This document shows, piece by piece, positions 34,661-44,474 of a DNA stretch of 64,000 nucleotides. How positions within the stretch are numbered: the first letter of the stretch is position 1; every line of letters starts with the position of its first letter. The notes beneath the pieces are model-generated. The model worked only from the letters and a program-made list of their open reading frames with translations, was not told the origin of the DNA and searched no databases. The translations under genes were made by a program, and so were the position numbers. The stretch is from Carya illinoinensis (Eukaryota; Streptophyta; Magnoliopsida; Fagales; Juglandaceae): positions 23,295,364-23,359,363 of the forward strand of contig NC_056762.1 of NCBI RefSeq assembly GCF_018687715.1. Reading direction: 5' to 3'.

Positions 34661-36973
34661 TGTGACGCCCCCAAAATCCCCACGCCCGAACACGGGAAAA
34701 TTGAGACGTCCGGATGGTGACACCCCGGGTCACCATCCCATCGACGGGTGCCGAGTGTGTGCAAGGCAGCAATTGTGTACAGAGAGACACGCAGCGGATA
34801 AGAAAGTCATAACTAAGTACCAGAATTTTTCTTAACGTAATACAAGCTGTTTAAAACGTACATAAATAAAATATTACAAAACACAAATACAGTTTCAAAC
34901 TAATAAAAAGATAACGTCAGCAACCCGGCGGAGCCGCATCCTCGGGCTCAGCCTCTTCCTCCTCATCCTCAACTCCTGCACCAAAAGCTACGGAACCACA
35001 AATGGTTCCGCAGGTAAGTAAAACCCAAACACTACCAGATAAAAACACATAAAACTCAAACAAGATGCATGAAACATGCCCAATGCACAAAGCCCATAAA
35101 ACCTAAGTTTTCCACACACGCCAAAAACCCATTTGGCCCAAAAGCATATCCTTTCTGAAAAACACGCCAAAGGTCACATTTGGCCGCCAAAAGTCCATTT
35201 GGCCCAATATCTCGCCAGAAGTCCATCCGGCCCAATATCTTGCCAGAAGTCCATCTGGCTCACGCCAAAAGTCCCATTTGGCCTCATAAACCATTATCCA
35301 ATTTTAACCGTATGCACCATGACCTCCCCTAGGGGTCATCCGCACACCCTGGCTCCAGTGTCACACCGTAGAGTACCACCACGCATGTGACACCTAACGA
35401 GCGATGCCCAGTTCCGCGCCTCCCGCGCGTGCGTAGCCAAGCATCCTCTAGCCCTCGCCAGCGAAGGGCCACGGAGTCGGTGAGTAGGGCGATGCCCGGT
35501 TCCGCGCCCGGCGCGTTCGTAGCCAAGCACCCCCTAGTCCCACTCCCGTCATCTCTCTCGACAACTCAGGGGACATCACTCAGTTTATTCCGCTCCCGAG
35601 TGACCAGAGGAGCTCCACCGAGATAATAACCCATCCCGGCTTGGGCTCGTGATACACACGCACCCGCAATACCACTCACGCCAATACACAGGCTTTTCAC
35701 GTAAATCCACAAACACACGTGCATGCACCATGAAATGCCACAACAATGCATAACAACATAATCAAACAACATAAAACAATTAAACAGACAACTCCGTCCT
35801 CCATCCATCCGACCCCCGAAACTCCTCGGACTCAGTCCGGAACCAACAATCAACAACAGTAAATAATTGAATGAGCAATATATATTAAAATCTGAAAATA
35901 GGGTTTGGAAAATACTTACAGCGCTATATGGTATTTTTAGAAAGCTTGCGGCGTTGCAAACGGCGGAAGAAAAGCAACGTAACAGTGTATTTTACACTGT
36001 GTCCGTGGGTAATAAATTACCCACTTTTGAACGGGGACAAACTAGAGCTTAGGATTGATAGGGAATGGTCTAGGGATGATTGTGAAGCTATTGGAAGTGG
36101 TGGTTGGCCGTGGGTGGCGGCGAAAACGCCGGAAATAGGCCGGAAAACTCAAATCGGAAAGCAAGCTCGTAGGAGCTGTTCCGGTGGTCGTTGGAGGCCG
36201 GAAATAGGTGGGTTAGGACGGCAAGGAGTCGGTGATGAAGTGGTGAAGAAATGGTGGCCGGAGGTGGAGCGACGGCGGCCGATCGAGCCAAAAACCGTGG
36301 GGCTTCAAATGGCTTTTCCGGCCAAACGGCCGGCCGGATGGGGGAGATATTTGGTGGGAAGGTGCGCCGGAGGGAGGGGGTTCTAACAAGACCGGCGGCG
36401 AGCCAAACGGTGGCCGGACGGCAGCGGTCTGGGCTGAAGAAAATTCCGGCGACAGGGATGAAAACAGAGCAGGTGCAGCGACTTCCGGCGGCTCTCGAAA
36501 GCAAACGGCTGGTCCGATGGCTCTGAAAATTGGTGGGGATGATCTATGGTGGAAGGGGAAGAGAATGGTGGTGACGGCGCACCAAACGGTGGCCGGACGG
36601 CGGAGAACCGGCCGGTCAAAGTGGAGGCAACGGGAATGAGAAAAAGAGGGAGGACGCACGGGGAGAGGAAACCGGAAAGGAAAAGAGAAAGAAAAAGAAG
36701 AAAAGAAGAAAAGAAGAAAAAGAAAAAGGAAAAAGGGAAAAGAAAAAGAGAAAAGAAAAGAAAAGAAATGAGGTCCAGTCCTCACTCCGGAAACCAAAAC
36801 TGATCCGCCGAAAACGATTTTAAAAACCGTAAAACGACTAAATAAAATAAACACCACATCAAATAAATTAAAAACCAATTTAAAACACATTAATTTAAAA
36901 TAAATAAACTAATATATTAATTAAATTAAAAACAACCCTTCAGTGAAAATACACGTAAAAACGGGGTGTCACA
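34661..36973 (-). repeat. 3' LTR of the LARD
   Basis: Runs TGTGACGCCCCC to GGGGTGTCACA on the plus strand. GC-rich blocks containing GCCAAACGGTGGCCGGACGG units (36400-36600), a purine tract (36660-36768) and palindromic sub-repeats (35117-35283) are the notable internal features. The frames it contains are duplicated exactly in the other LTR, lack protein-like features and are not genes. Confidence 0.95.
35117..35283. repeat. Palindromic sub-repeat array in LARD LTR (about 6 units)
   Basis: Successive units of the type CGCCAAAAGTCCATTTGGCC, some mutated to GCCAGAAGTCCATCTGGC with both arms changed. The same array is in the other LTR at 40764-40930. The solo LTR at 11796 has four units and the fragment at 1-1246 has two. 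Confidence 0.87.
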
Positions 36974-36990
36974 TCCTCCCCCCCTTAAAA
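36974..36990 (-). promoter_or_regulatory. Polypurine tract of the LARD
   Basis: On the minus strand it reads AAGGGGGGGAGGA directly before the LTR start TGTGACACCCC, preceded by TTTCGAGGACGAAATTT. Confidence 0.92.
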
Positions 36991-39850
36991 TAAATTTCGT
37001 CCTCGAAATTTGTGAGATCAATATCAGCGCCAAGAAGATACCATAAACAACTCCGATTATACTTGAGAAAATCATACCATCAACCATTTCCACACAAGTA
37101 TGAAGAATGCACTTCCCAAAAATACTCCTATAAGCAACTCCATCATATTCGCACTAATCTCCCAGAAATGCATCACGTCTAGAACTCTTAAAGCGGCCAC
37201 GTAAACCGAAATCACCATATCGTCAAGAACTTCAAAACCACACCCAAGAAAATTCTAAAAATTATTACTTCTTAGAATGAATTGTATTAACCTCAATCAA
37301 CCTTCATGCTATATCATCAAAACTTTCATTGTATATTATATCTTGGTAACCTAATAGTCACTTCCAAAATAAACCATCTATAAACATAATTTGCCCAAAC
37401 AAAATATTACTCTCTAATTACAAGCACATTCTCGAAATTTTAAGTCATCACTAATTACTCAAAATCAGCACACCTAATCATGAACTATCACTCCTATTTC
37501 CTCAATTATCTCTAGCTACCTTAACTAAATCAAAATTCCGCAACGACACCCATGATCATCAATAAAGAAGACGATATCAATCAATTGCAACCTTCCAAAT
37601 TAAAAACAAGTATCATTATCTCAAAATACGCCAATCTCATCTAAGATAAAGAACATAGGGCTCGAATCCGTCCCGACCAACTAATAAAGCACCTATAACT
37701 CCTACCTAACAACTTACACTTTCAAGATCATCATCTAAATTCTGAATATCGTCTAATTTAGAGATAACTAAATTCACTACGAACCACGATTAAATTCACG
37801 ATAACCTTAATAAACCCTTCTTATAAACTCACTTACCTACTTCTATTCTCATAACCCTAATATTAGCACGACTATTTCCTTCAATTGCATACAAAATTAA
37901 ATCTCAAGATAGGCCATGCTATTCAAACCTCCAATCCATCAAAACTATGGCACTACTCTCCTGACTTCTATTGCTTATTACCTTACGTACCTGTTTAGGC
38001 TAATCACCGTTGATTCCCAAACTTCCACTTTCAAGATTTTATTAACCACCACACATGGCGACTCAACAATCTCTCTTCTAGTTAAATAAAATGTATATAA
38101 TTCTCCCAATTGGACACTCAAACTCCAAAAGAAAGTATAGCCTCAAAATTTAAATTCCTGTGTGACCTCAAGTCACAATTAATTCTCTAAGATAGTCTCC
38201 ACAATAAATGCCAACTATCACTCCAATTGGTAACCCACTTCAACTGTACACTCCGATCAACTCACTAAGAACTCGAAGTTAAAATCTATTGAATTTAATA
38301 CTATCACATCTAATCCATTTCAGTACTCACCAAAGCCACTTCTCTCAAGCCAAAAAGAGACTAGGATTTGTACTCTCCGAAATCCATACACTCTCACCAC
38401 CACTATAAATGGATCTCATGTACCCTTAGCTAAGATCAATAATCATTCTAACGTATAAGTGATCCATCACTTCCATTTCCAACATCCGTACCTTATCCTC
38501 AAAATAAACAAAATTTCATTTCCCAAAACCTGCATCATCTATTATCCTCAACTCGGTATGAATCGATCCTAAAACTTGTCACTATAACCTCAAGCTATAA
38601 CAATTATTGTCAACCCACATTCCATTGAGTAACACGCTTCGACTGAACGCTCCAATCGATTTACCACTATCATGTGTCAATCTCATACGTCCTTAGCCGA
38701 AACCAATAGTCATTCCAACGTACAAGTAATCCATTACTACTATTTCTATCATATGGACTTATATCCGCAAATCAACATGAATCATTCCTATATCTGCTTA
38801 ACTTATACCCTTAATATAAGCAAATAGTTAACGCTTAAAACTTTGTACAGAAAATGACCTTAAACCTGCTAATAATCCGTTCCCAAAAGTCTCTAGAACA
38901 TAAGGTCTCAACTTCAATCGAATTCAATACCAACAATTAAGCTATTGCTTCCAAAACCTCAATGGGTCCATATCTTCCGAACCGACAAAAATCATTTCCT
39001 AAAATCGATTACCACAACCTCGAGTTAACAATAGTCATTTTCTGAACTAAGTCAATATCTACAATCCTCAAAGAAGTATATGAGCTATATCATTACCTTC
39101 CATTCTCAAAGAAATGTACCCCAGAAAAATTTCATATTATTAACTAAACTCTGATCAACCCCATTTTAATGGTTGCAAACTAATCACTCTCCAAAGTGGA
39201 TCAAGCTAACACCCCAAGTCTGTAAAATTAAGAAGTCAACTCTTATTATAAATTGGTCCTTCAACTCTGTAATTCTAAAACCTTAAATCAAATAAGAATA
39301 ATTTCTAAAATTTCTAAGATCAATGAGCTTACACCCCATAATAGGACAATCGGCTCCCAAAACTTTTAAAATCTAATACATTAACGGATAATAAGTCATT
39401 TTCTGAAATCCTCGAGATTGATAGCTTTAATCCAAAACATTCACCTTAAAACTTGTAAATTTTAAAACCCCAATTGCCACCAAAATGTTCATCCGAATCA
39501 GCGAAATTTAAAACTTGAAATTTAATTATTTCCCCCAAAGCTTGTCGAACCTAAAACCTTAATTACCAAAATCTTATTTCCTAAAATCTATAAGGCCTCA
39601 AACCTTAGATAAAATTATCTTAAACCAATCCTTAAAGTTCGTTGAACCTACACTCTCCTATTCTATAGCTTCATTACATAAATTCTACAAAACCTAAGAC
39701 CTCAACCATCTTAAGCGACTTAAAGCTAACTCCCCTCCTTAGTTGCAACTTACATTCCTACTCCCAAGAAATTGCCTAATCCATGTCGTTCCCTTCTAGC
39801 CACAATATTATGAAAGTAACCCACCTTTATAAAATTCAACCCTACTTCAC

Positions 39851-39899
<49 letters not shown>

Positions 39900-40293
39900 C
39901 AACGACATTCTCAATAGTACCGTCCTCCTGCCATAGCACAATCCTCAATCCCACTTTAACTCCGGACAAAACAAAACAAAACAACTTAAAACAAAATAAA
40001 CAAAACAAATAAACAACATACTTGCAATTCAAATAAAATCAAATCAAGTTAAAGAAAAACAAATAAAACCATCATAAAACCAAAAACCAAAACCAACATC
40101 ACACAGCAAGAAACAAAAGAAACCAGCATGCAAAAACATAACCAAATAAATAAAAACAAGCAAACAAGCTCAAACAGATAAACAAATAAAACAAATCAAA
40201 TAACAACTTTACTTAACATAATTTTAAAACACAAACTTTAAAAAGCATTCTGGTACTGCCTACGGGACATGTGGTTTTACCCAGAGCCAAACC
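36991..40293 (-). other. Non-coding internal region of the LARD
   Basis: About 3.3 kb, AC-rich on the plus strand, with no open frame of note on either strand. A degenerate direct repeat is visible: 38407-38480 resembles 38682-38753 (both contain CAACGTA-like and AGTNATCCAT segments around a CTTAGC core). A run of 44 T lies at 39856-39899, followed by AACAAA-rich sequence. Such an internal region would act only as packaged template RNA. Confidence 0.8.
39856..39899. repeat. Poly(T) run of 44
   Basis: A pure T tract inside the LARD. On the element's sense strand it is poly(A), a few hundred bases after the primer-binding site. The Lys-rich frames across it are artefacts. Confidence 0.9.
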
Positions 40294-40305
40294 GCTCTGA
40301 TACCA
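40294..40305 (-). promoter_or_regulatory. Primer-binding site of the LARD (iMet type)
   Basis: Reads TGGTATCAGAGC on the minus strand, 2 nt from the end of the 5' LTR at 40308. This is the initiator-Met tRNA site used by chromoviruses and many copia elements. Confidence 0.95.
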
Positions 40306-40307
40306 CC

Positions 40308-42620
40308 TGTGACGCCCCCAAAATCCCCACGCCCGAACACGGGGAAATTGAGACGTCCGGATGGTGACACCCCGGGTCACCATCCCATCGACGGGTGCCG
40401 AGTGTGTGCAAGGCAGCAATTGTGTACAGAGAGACACGCAGCGGATAAGAAAGTCATAACTAAGTACCAGAATTTTTCTTAACGTAATACAAGCTGTTTA
40501 AAACGTACATAAATAAAATATTACAAAACACAAATACAGTTTCAAACTAATAAAAAGATAACGTCAGCAACCCGGCGGAGCCGCATCCTCGGGCTCAGCC
40601 TCTTCCTCCTCATCCTCAACTCTTGCACCAAAAGCTACGGAACCACAAATGGTTCCGCAGGTAAGTAAAACCCAAACACTACCAGATAAAAACACATAAA
40701 ACTCAAACAAGATGCATGAAACATGCCCAATGCACAAAGCCCATAAAACCTAAGTTTTCCACACACGCCAAAAACCCATTTGGCCCAAAAGCATATCCTT
40801 TCTGAAAAACACGCCAAAGGTCACATTTGGCCGCCAAAAGTCCATTTGGCCCAATATCTCGCCAGAAGTCCATCCGGCCCAATATCTCGCCAGAAGTCCA
40901 TCTGGCTCACGCCAAAAGTCCCATTTGGCCTCATAAACCATTATCCAATTTTAACCGTATGCACCATGACCTCCCCTAGGGGTCATCCGCACACCCTGGC
41001 TCCAGTGTCACACCGTAGAGTACCACCACGCATGTGACACCTAACGAGCGATGCCCAGTTCCGCGCCTCCCGCGCGTGCGTAGCCAAGCATCCTCTAGCC
41101 CTCGCCAGCAAAGGGCCACGGAGTCGGTGAGTAGGGCGATGCCCGGTTCCGCGCCCGGCGCGTTCGTAGCCAAGCACCCCCTAGTCCCGCTCCCGTCATC
41201 TCTCTCGACAACTCAGGGGACATCACTCAGTTTATTCCGCTCCCGAGTGACCAGAGGAGCTCCACCGAGATAATAACCCATCCCGGCTTGGGCTCGTGAT
41301 ACACACGCACCCGCAATACCACTCACGCCAATACACAGGCTTTTCACGTAAATCCACAAACACACGTGCATGCACCATGAAATGCCACAACAATGCATAA
41401 CAACATAATCAAACAACATAAAACAATTAAACAGACAACTCCGTCCTCCATCCATCCGACCCCCGAAACTCCTCGGACTCAGTCCGGAACCAACAATCAA
41501 CAACAGTAAATAATTGAATGAGCAATATATATTAAAATCTGAAAATAGGGTTTGGAAAATACTTACAGCGCTATATGATATTTTTAGAAAGCTTGCGGCG
41601 TTGCAAACAGCGGAAGAAAAGCAACGTAACAGTGTATTTTACACTGTGTCCGTGGGTAATAAATTACCCACTTTTGAACGGGGACAAACTAGAGCTTAGG
41701 ATTGATAGGGAATGGTCTAGGGATGATTGTGAAGCTATTGGAAGTGGTGGTTGGCCGTGGGTGGCGGCGAAAACGCCGGAAATAGGCCGGAAAACTCAAA
41801 TCGGAAAGCAAGCTCGTAGGAGCTGTTCCGGTGGTCGTTGGAGGCCGGAAATAGGTGGGTTAGGATGGCAAGGAGTCGGTGATGAAGTGGTGAAGAAATG
41901 GTGGCCGGAGGTGGAGCAACGGCGGCGGATCGAGCCAAAAACCGTGGGGCTTCAAATGGCTTTTCCGGCCAAACGGCCGGCCGGATGGGGGAGATATTTG
42001 GTGGGAAGGTGCGCCGGAGGGAGGGGGTTCTAACAAGACTGGCGGCGAGCCAAACGGTGGCCGGACGGCAGCGGTCTGGGCTGAAGAAGATTCCGGCGAC
42101 AGGGATGAAAACAGAGCAGGTGCAGCGACTTCCGGCGGCTCTCGAAAGCAAACGGCTGGTCCGATGGCTCTGAAAATTGGTGGGGATGATCTATGGTGGA
42201 GGGGGAAGAGAATGGTGGTGACGGCGCACCAAACGGTGGCCGGACGGCGGAGAACCGGCCGGTCAAAGTGGAGGCAACGGGAATGAGAAAAAGAGGGAGG
42301 ACGCACGGGGAGAGGAAACCGGAAAGGAAAAGAGAAAGAAAAAGAAGAAAAGAAGAAAAGAAGAAAAAGAAAAAGGAAAAAGGGAAAAGAAAAAGAGAAA
42401 AGAAAAGAAAAGAAATGAGGTCCAGTCCTCACTCCGGAAACCAAAACTGATCCGCCGAAAACGATTTTAAAAACCGTAAAACGACTAAATAAAATAAACA
42501 CCACATCAAATAAATTAAAAACCAATTTAAAACACATTAATTTAAAATAAATAAACTAATATATTAATTAAATTAAAAACAACCCTTCAGTGAAAATACA
42601 CGTAAAAACGGGGTGTCACA
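40308..42620 (-). repeat. 5' LTR of the LARD
   Basis: The same 2313-bp length and termini as the LTR at 34661. It is followed directly by the CTATA duplication and the last piece of Athila B LTR2. Confidence 0.95.
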
Positions 42621-42654
42621 CTATATCTACCGTGTTATTCTTTGGGCATAATCA

Positions 42655-42973
42655 AATTTTGGTGCCGTTGTCGAGGAGGCGGTAGAAGAATTGTTAGATA
42701 ATTTTTCTTTTCAGTAATTTGTAAAGGCAATAAATCCGTTCCCTTTTCTAGCTTGCTGTATCTTTATTTTATTATATTTTTGTTTTTGTAGTTTTTTTTT
42801 TTAGTATTGCTCTTTTCTCTACCTTGCATGCACATGTATAGAGACGCCTTGAGATCAATTTGCTTATAGACCTCTGTTAAAGTTAGAGTGAGAGTCTAGT
42901 TTTTCTATTCACTCATTTGATAATTCTTCTAATTTTGAGAAAATAAATGAACATGGAGATCAATCCACCTAAT
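42655..42973 (+). mobile_element. Second Athila B leader (internal')
   Basis: Directly after LTR2 comes TGGTGCCGTTGTCGAGGA (42660-42677), another tRNA-Asp-type primer-binding site. A leader follows that aligns with 25839-26130 (TAGAAGAATTG, AGCTTGCTG, GACGCCTTGAG, TAATTCTTCTAATTTTGAG). The match stops near 42970 at GATCAATCCACCTA, where the LINE begins. A leader after the downstream LTR means this is a tandem or recombinant structure. Confidence 0.8.
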
Positions 42974-43097
42974 TTTAGAACAAGACGGACATACATGAAA
43001 ACTCTCCTCTTGGCCTCTGTGAAGAGCACGAAGGTGGAGCTTGAGTCTCGGTTGGTGAGAAGGAGATTCTCATAGCTTGCATGCAGGATGGAGAGTG

Positions 43098-44474
43098 GCG
43101 ATGGAAGACTTGAAAGAGCAGTGGAAGAAACTGAGTTTGACGGAGGAGGAAATAGAGGCTATCGATCTGGATTTGGGACAATTGGCGAGGGCTCTCGAGG
43201 AAGGGGATCGAAGCTTAGTAGGGAAGCTGATTTCTGAAAGGAGAATCAGTAAGGTTGTAATCCAAGCTACGCTGTAGAAGATCTGGCATACGGAGGGATC
43301 CTTCGTGTTCCGTGAGATCGAGTCCAACCTATTTGTCATCACATTCAAAAATCAAAAGGATAAGGTAAGAGTGATGGAAGGTAAGCCGTGGTTATTTGAT
43401 AATCATTTACTTGTGCTGAAATTGTTTGATGGATTTATACCGCCTCAATCAATGGAGTTTGGGTTTGAAGAATTGTGGATTCAGTTTTTCAATTTGCCGT
43501 TGGCTTGTATGACGGCAGAGGTTGGGAATAGGATTGGTTCATCAATTGGTATGGTGAAAGAAGTCGATGTAGGGGAAAACGGAATTGGTTGGGGAAAATA
43601 TCTGAGAGTTAAAATTGAGATTGATTTAAAGAAGAAGGTGGCACGGGGAAGGACAGCAATGGTGATGGGAAATAAGATCTGGATTCCAATGAAATATGAG
43701 AAACTCCCGAAATTGTGTTTCAATTGTGGTGTGATATGTCATGGGGTGGAAGGATGTAAGGGATGGATGAAGGGGTCAATGCATGGAAAGGGAATGGGGA
43801 TGCAATACAGCTCTTGGCTTAGGGCAACTTATAGTTCAAGACACCATCTAAATGGTAGACAAGGGAGTAGTGGTGGGGGAAGTAGGTATGGGGATGAAGG
43901 GGAGGGTGAGACTGAAAATAAGGGTGGTGAAGAAAAAGGGAGGGGGTGGGAGGTTAGATTAGATGGTTGTAGGGGAAAGGGGGAGTCTGATGGTGTTGGA
44001 GAGGATGAGAATTGTGTATCTCAAGAGGTGAGAAAGGATGGGATGATGATGGAGGGGCGGACTAATGGTGTGGAGTTGGATAAGGGGGAAATGGATAGGG
44101 TCGGGGTCTTAATTAATGCTAAGAAGATGTTTGAGGGAAAGGTTGAGAGAAGGGAGGGGGAAGATACCAAGGTTAATGTTGAAAATCAATGTGAGATAAG
44201 TGATCATGTGGAGAGTAATAGCTGCTTGAATGATGCTATGAGGGATGTGCTAGTGAGGGAGACAATGGGTAGATGGAAGAGAAGGGCTAGAGTTATAGGG
44301 GATCATGATGTTGTTAACCAAAAGAGTGCTTGTAAACGCTCATTTGGTGTTGTTTCAAACATAAAGGGGGATGATGGATTGTATAAGAAGGGAAGAAAAT
44401 CAGAGCAGGAGGAGGATGGGGCTGTTTTCTTATCAATGGCAGTGGCTGAGATCCAGCCCCGCCAATCACTATGA
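43098..44474 (+). pseudogene. LINE ORF1, DUF4283/zinc-knuckle protein
   Basis: Starts MEDLKEQWKKLSLTEEE, chosen because this is the usual start of plant LINE ORF1. One TAG at 43275-43277 interrupts it just before KIWHTEGSFVFREIE, where Gln is expected. The DUF4283-type RNA-binding region follows (VITFKNQKDKVRVMEGKPWLF, IQFFNLPLACM). A zinc knuckle CFNCGVICHGVEGC (CX2CX4HX4C) lies near 43720, then a long Gly/Glu/Lys-rich tail. The stop overlaps the ORF2 start in ATGA (44471-44474), suggesting coupled translation. The protein would coat the LINE RNA. Confidence 0.87.

Larger units (their letters stand above)
34661..42620 (-). mobile_element. LARD: intact non-autonomous LTR element
   Basis: Two equal LTRs of 2313 bp (34661-36973 and 40308-42620) enclose 3334 bp without coding capacity. 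The element is flanked by a perfect duplication CTATA (34656-34660 and 42621-42625). The primer-binding site and polypurine tract place it on the minus strand. By eye the LTRs differ at only about 13 positions, 12 of them transitions, with no length difference, so the insertion is recent. The motif TTTCGAGGACGAAATTT before the polypurine tract is typical of chromovirus (Tekay/Del-type) 3' ends, so it probably depends on proteins from such an element. It sits in LTR2 of Athila B. Confidence 0.95.
24570..42654 (+). mobile_element. Athila-like retrotransposon B, internally deleted, LTRs with nested insertions
   Basis: Plus-strand order: LTR1 (24570-25815), primer-binding site, gag remnants, protease, integrase tail, long non-coding 3' internal region, polypurine tract and LTR2 (30466-42654, split by two insertions). 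RT, RNase H and most of integrase are missing between protease and integrase tail. LTR2 is followed by another primer-binding site and gag leader (42655-42973), so the structure is LTR-internal-LTR-internal'. A target duplication matching AAGGC (24565-24569) was not found on the far side. Confidence 0.82.
30466..42654 (+). repeat. LTR2 of Athila B, in three pieces
   Basis: The pieces are 30466-30960, 33818-34660 and 42626-42654, ending GGCATAATCA. They are separated by solo LTR-B (30961-33812) and the LARD (34661-42620). The pieces join colinearly when compared with LTR1. LTR1 and LTR2 differ much more than the two LARD LTRs do, so this is an old insertion or a chimeric structure. Confidence 0.82.

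Noticed and set aside
35117..35283. Regularly spaced palindromic units resembling a CRISPR array
   Set aside because: This is plant nuclear DNA, spacers are very short and similar, there are no cas genes, and the units lie within an LTR.
35133..36890. Set of open frames duplicated at 40780-42537
   Set aside because: The duplication is simply the two LTRs of the LARD. The frames conflict with each other, span non-coding LTR motifs and have no family resemblance.
39750..40032. Lys-rich frames
   Set aside because: They are read through a run of 44 T in the LARD interior.
40294..40305. Possible tRNA gene fragment
   Set aside because: It is only the 12-nt primer-binding site complementary to initiator-Met tRNA, with no cloverleaf around it.
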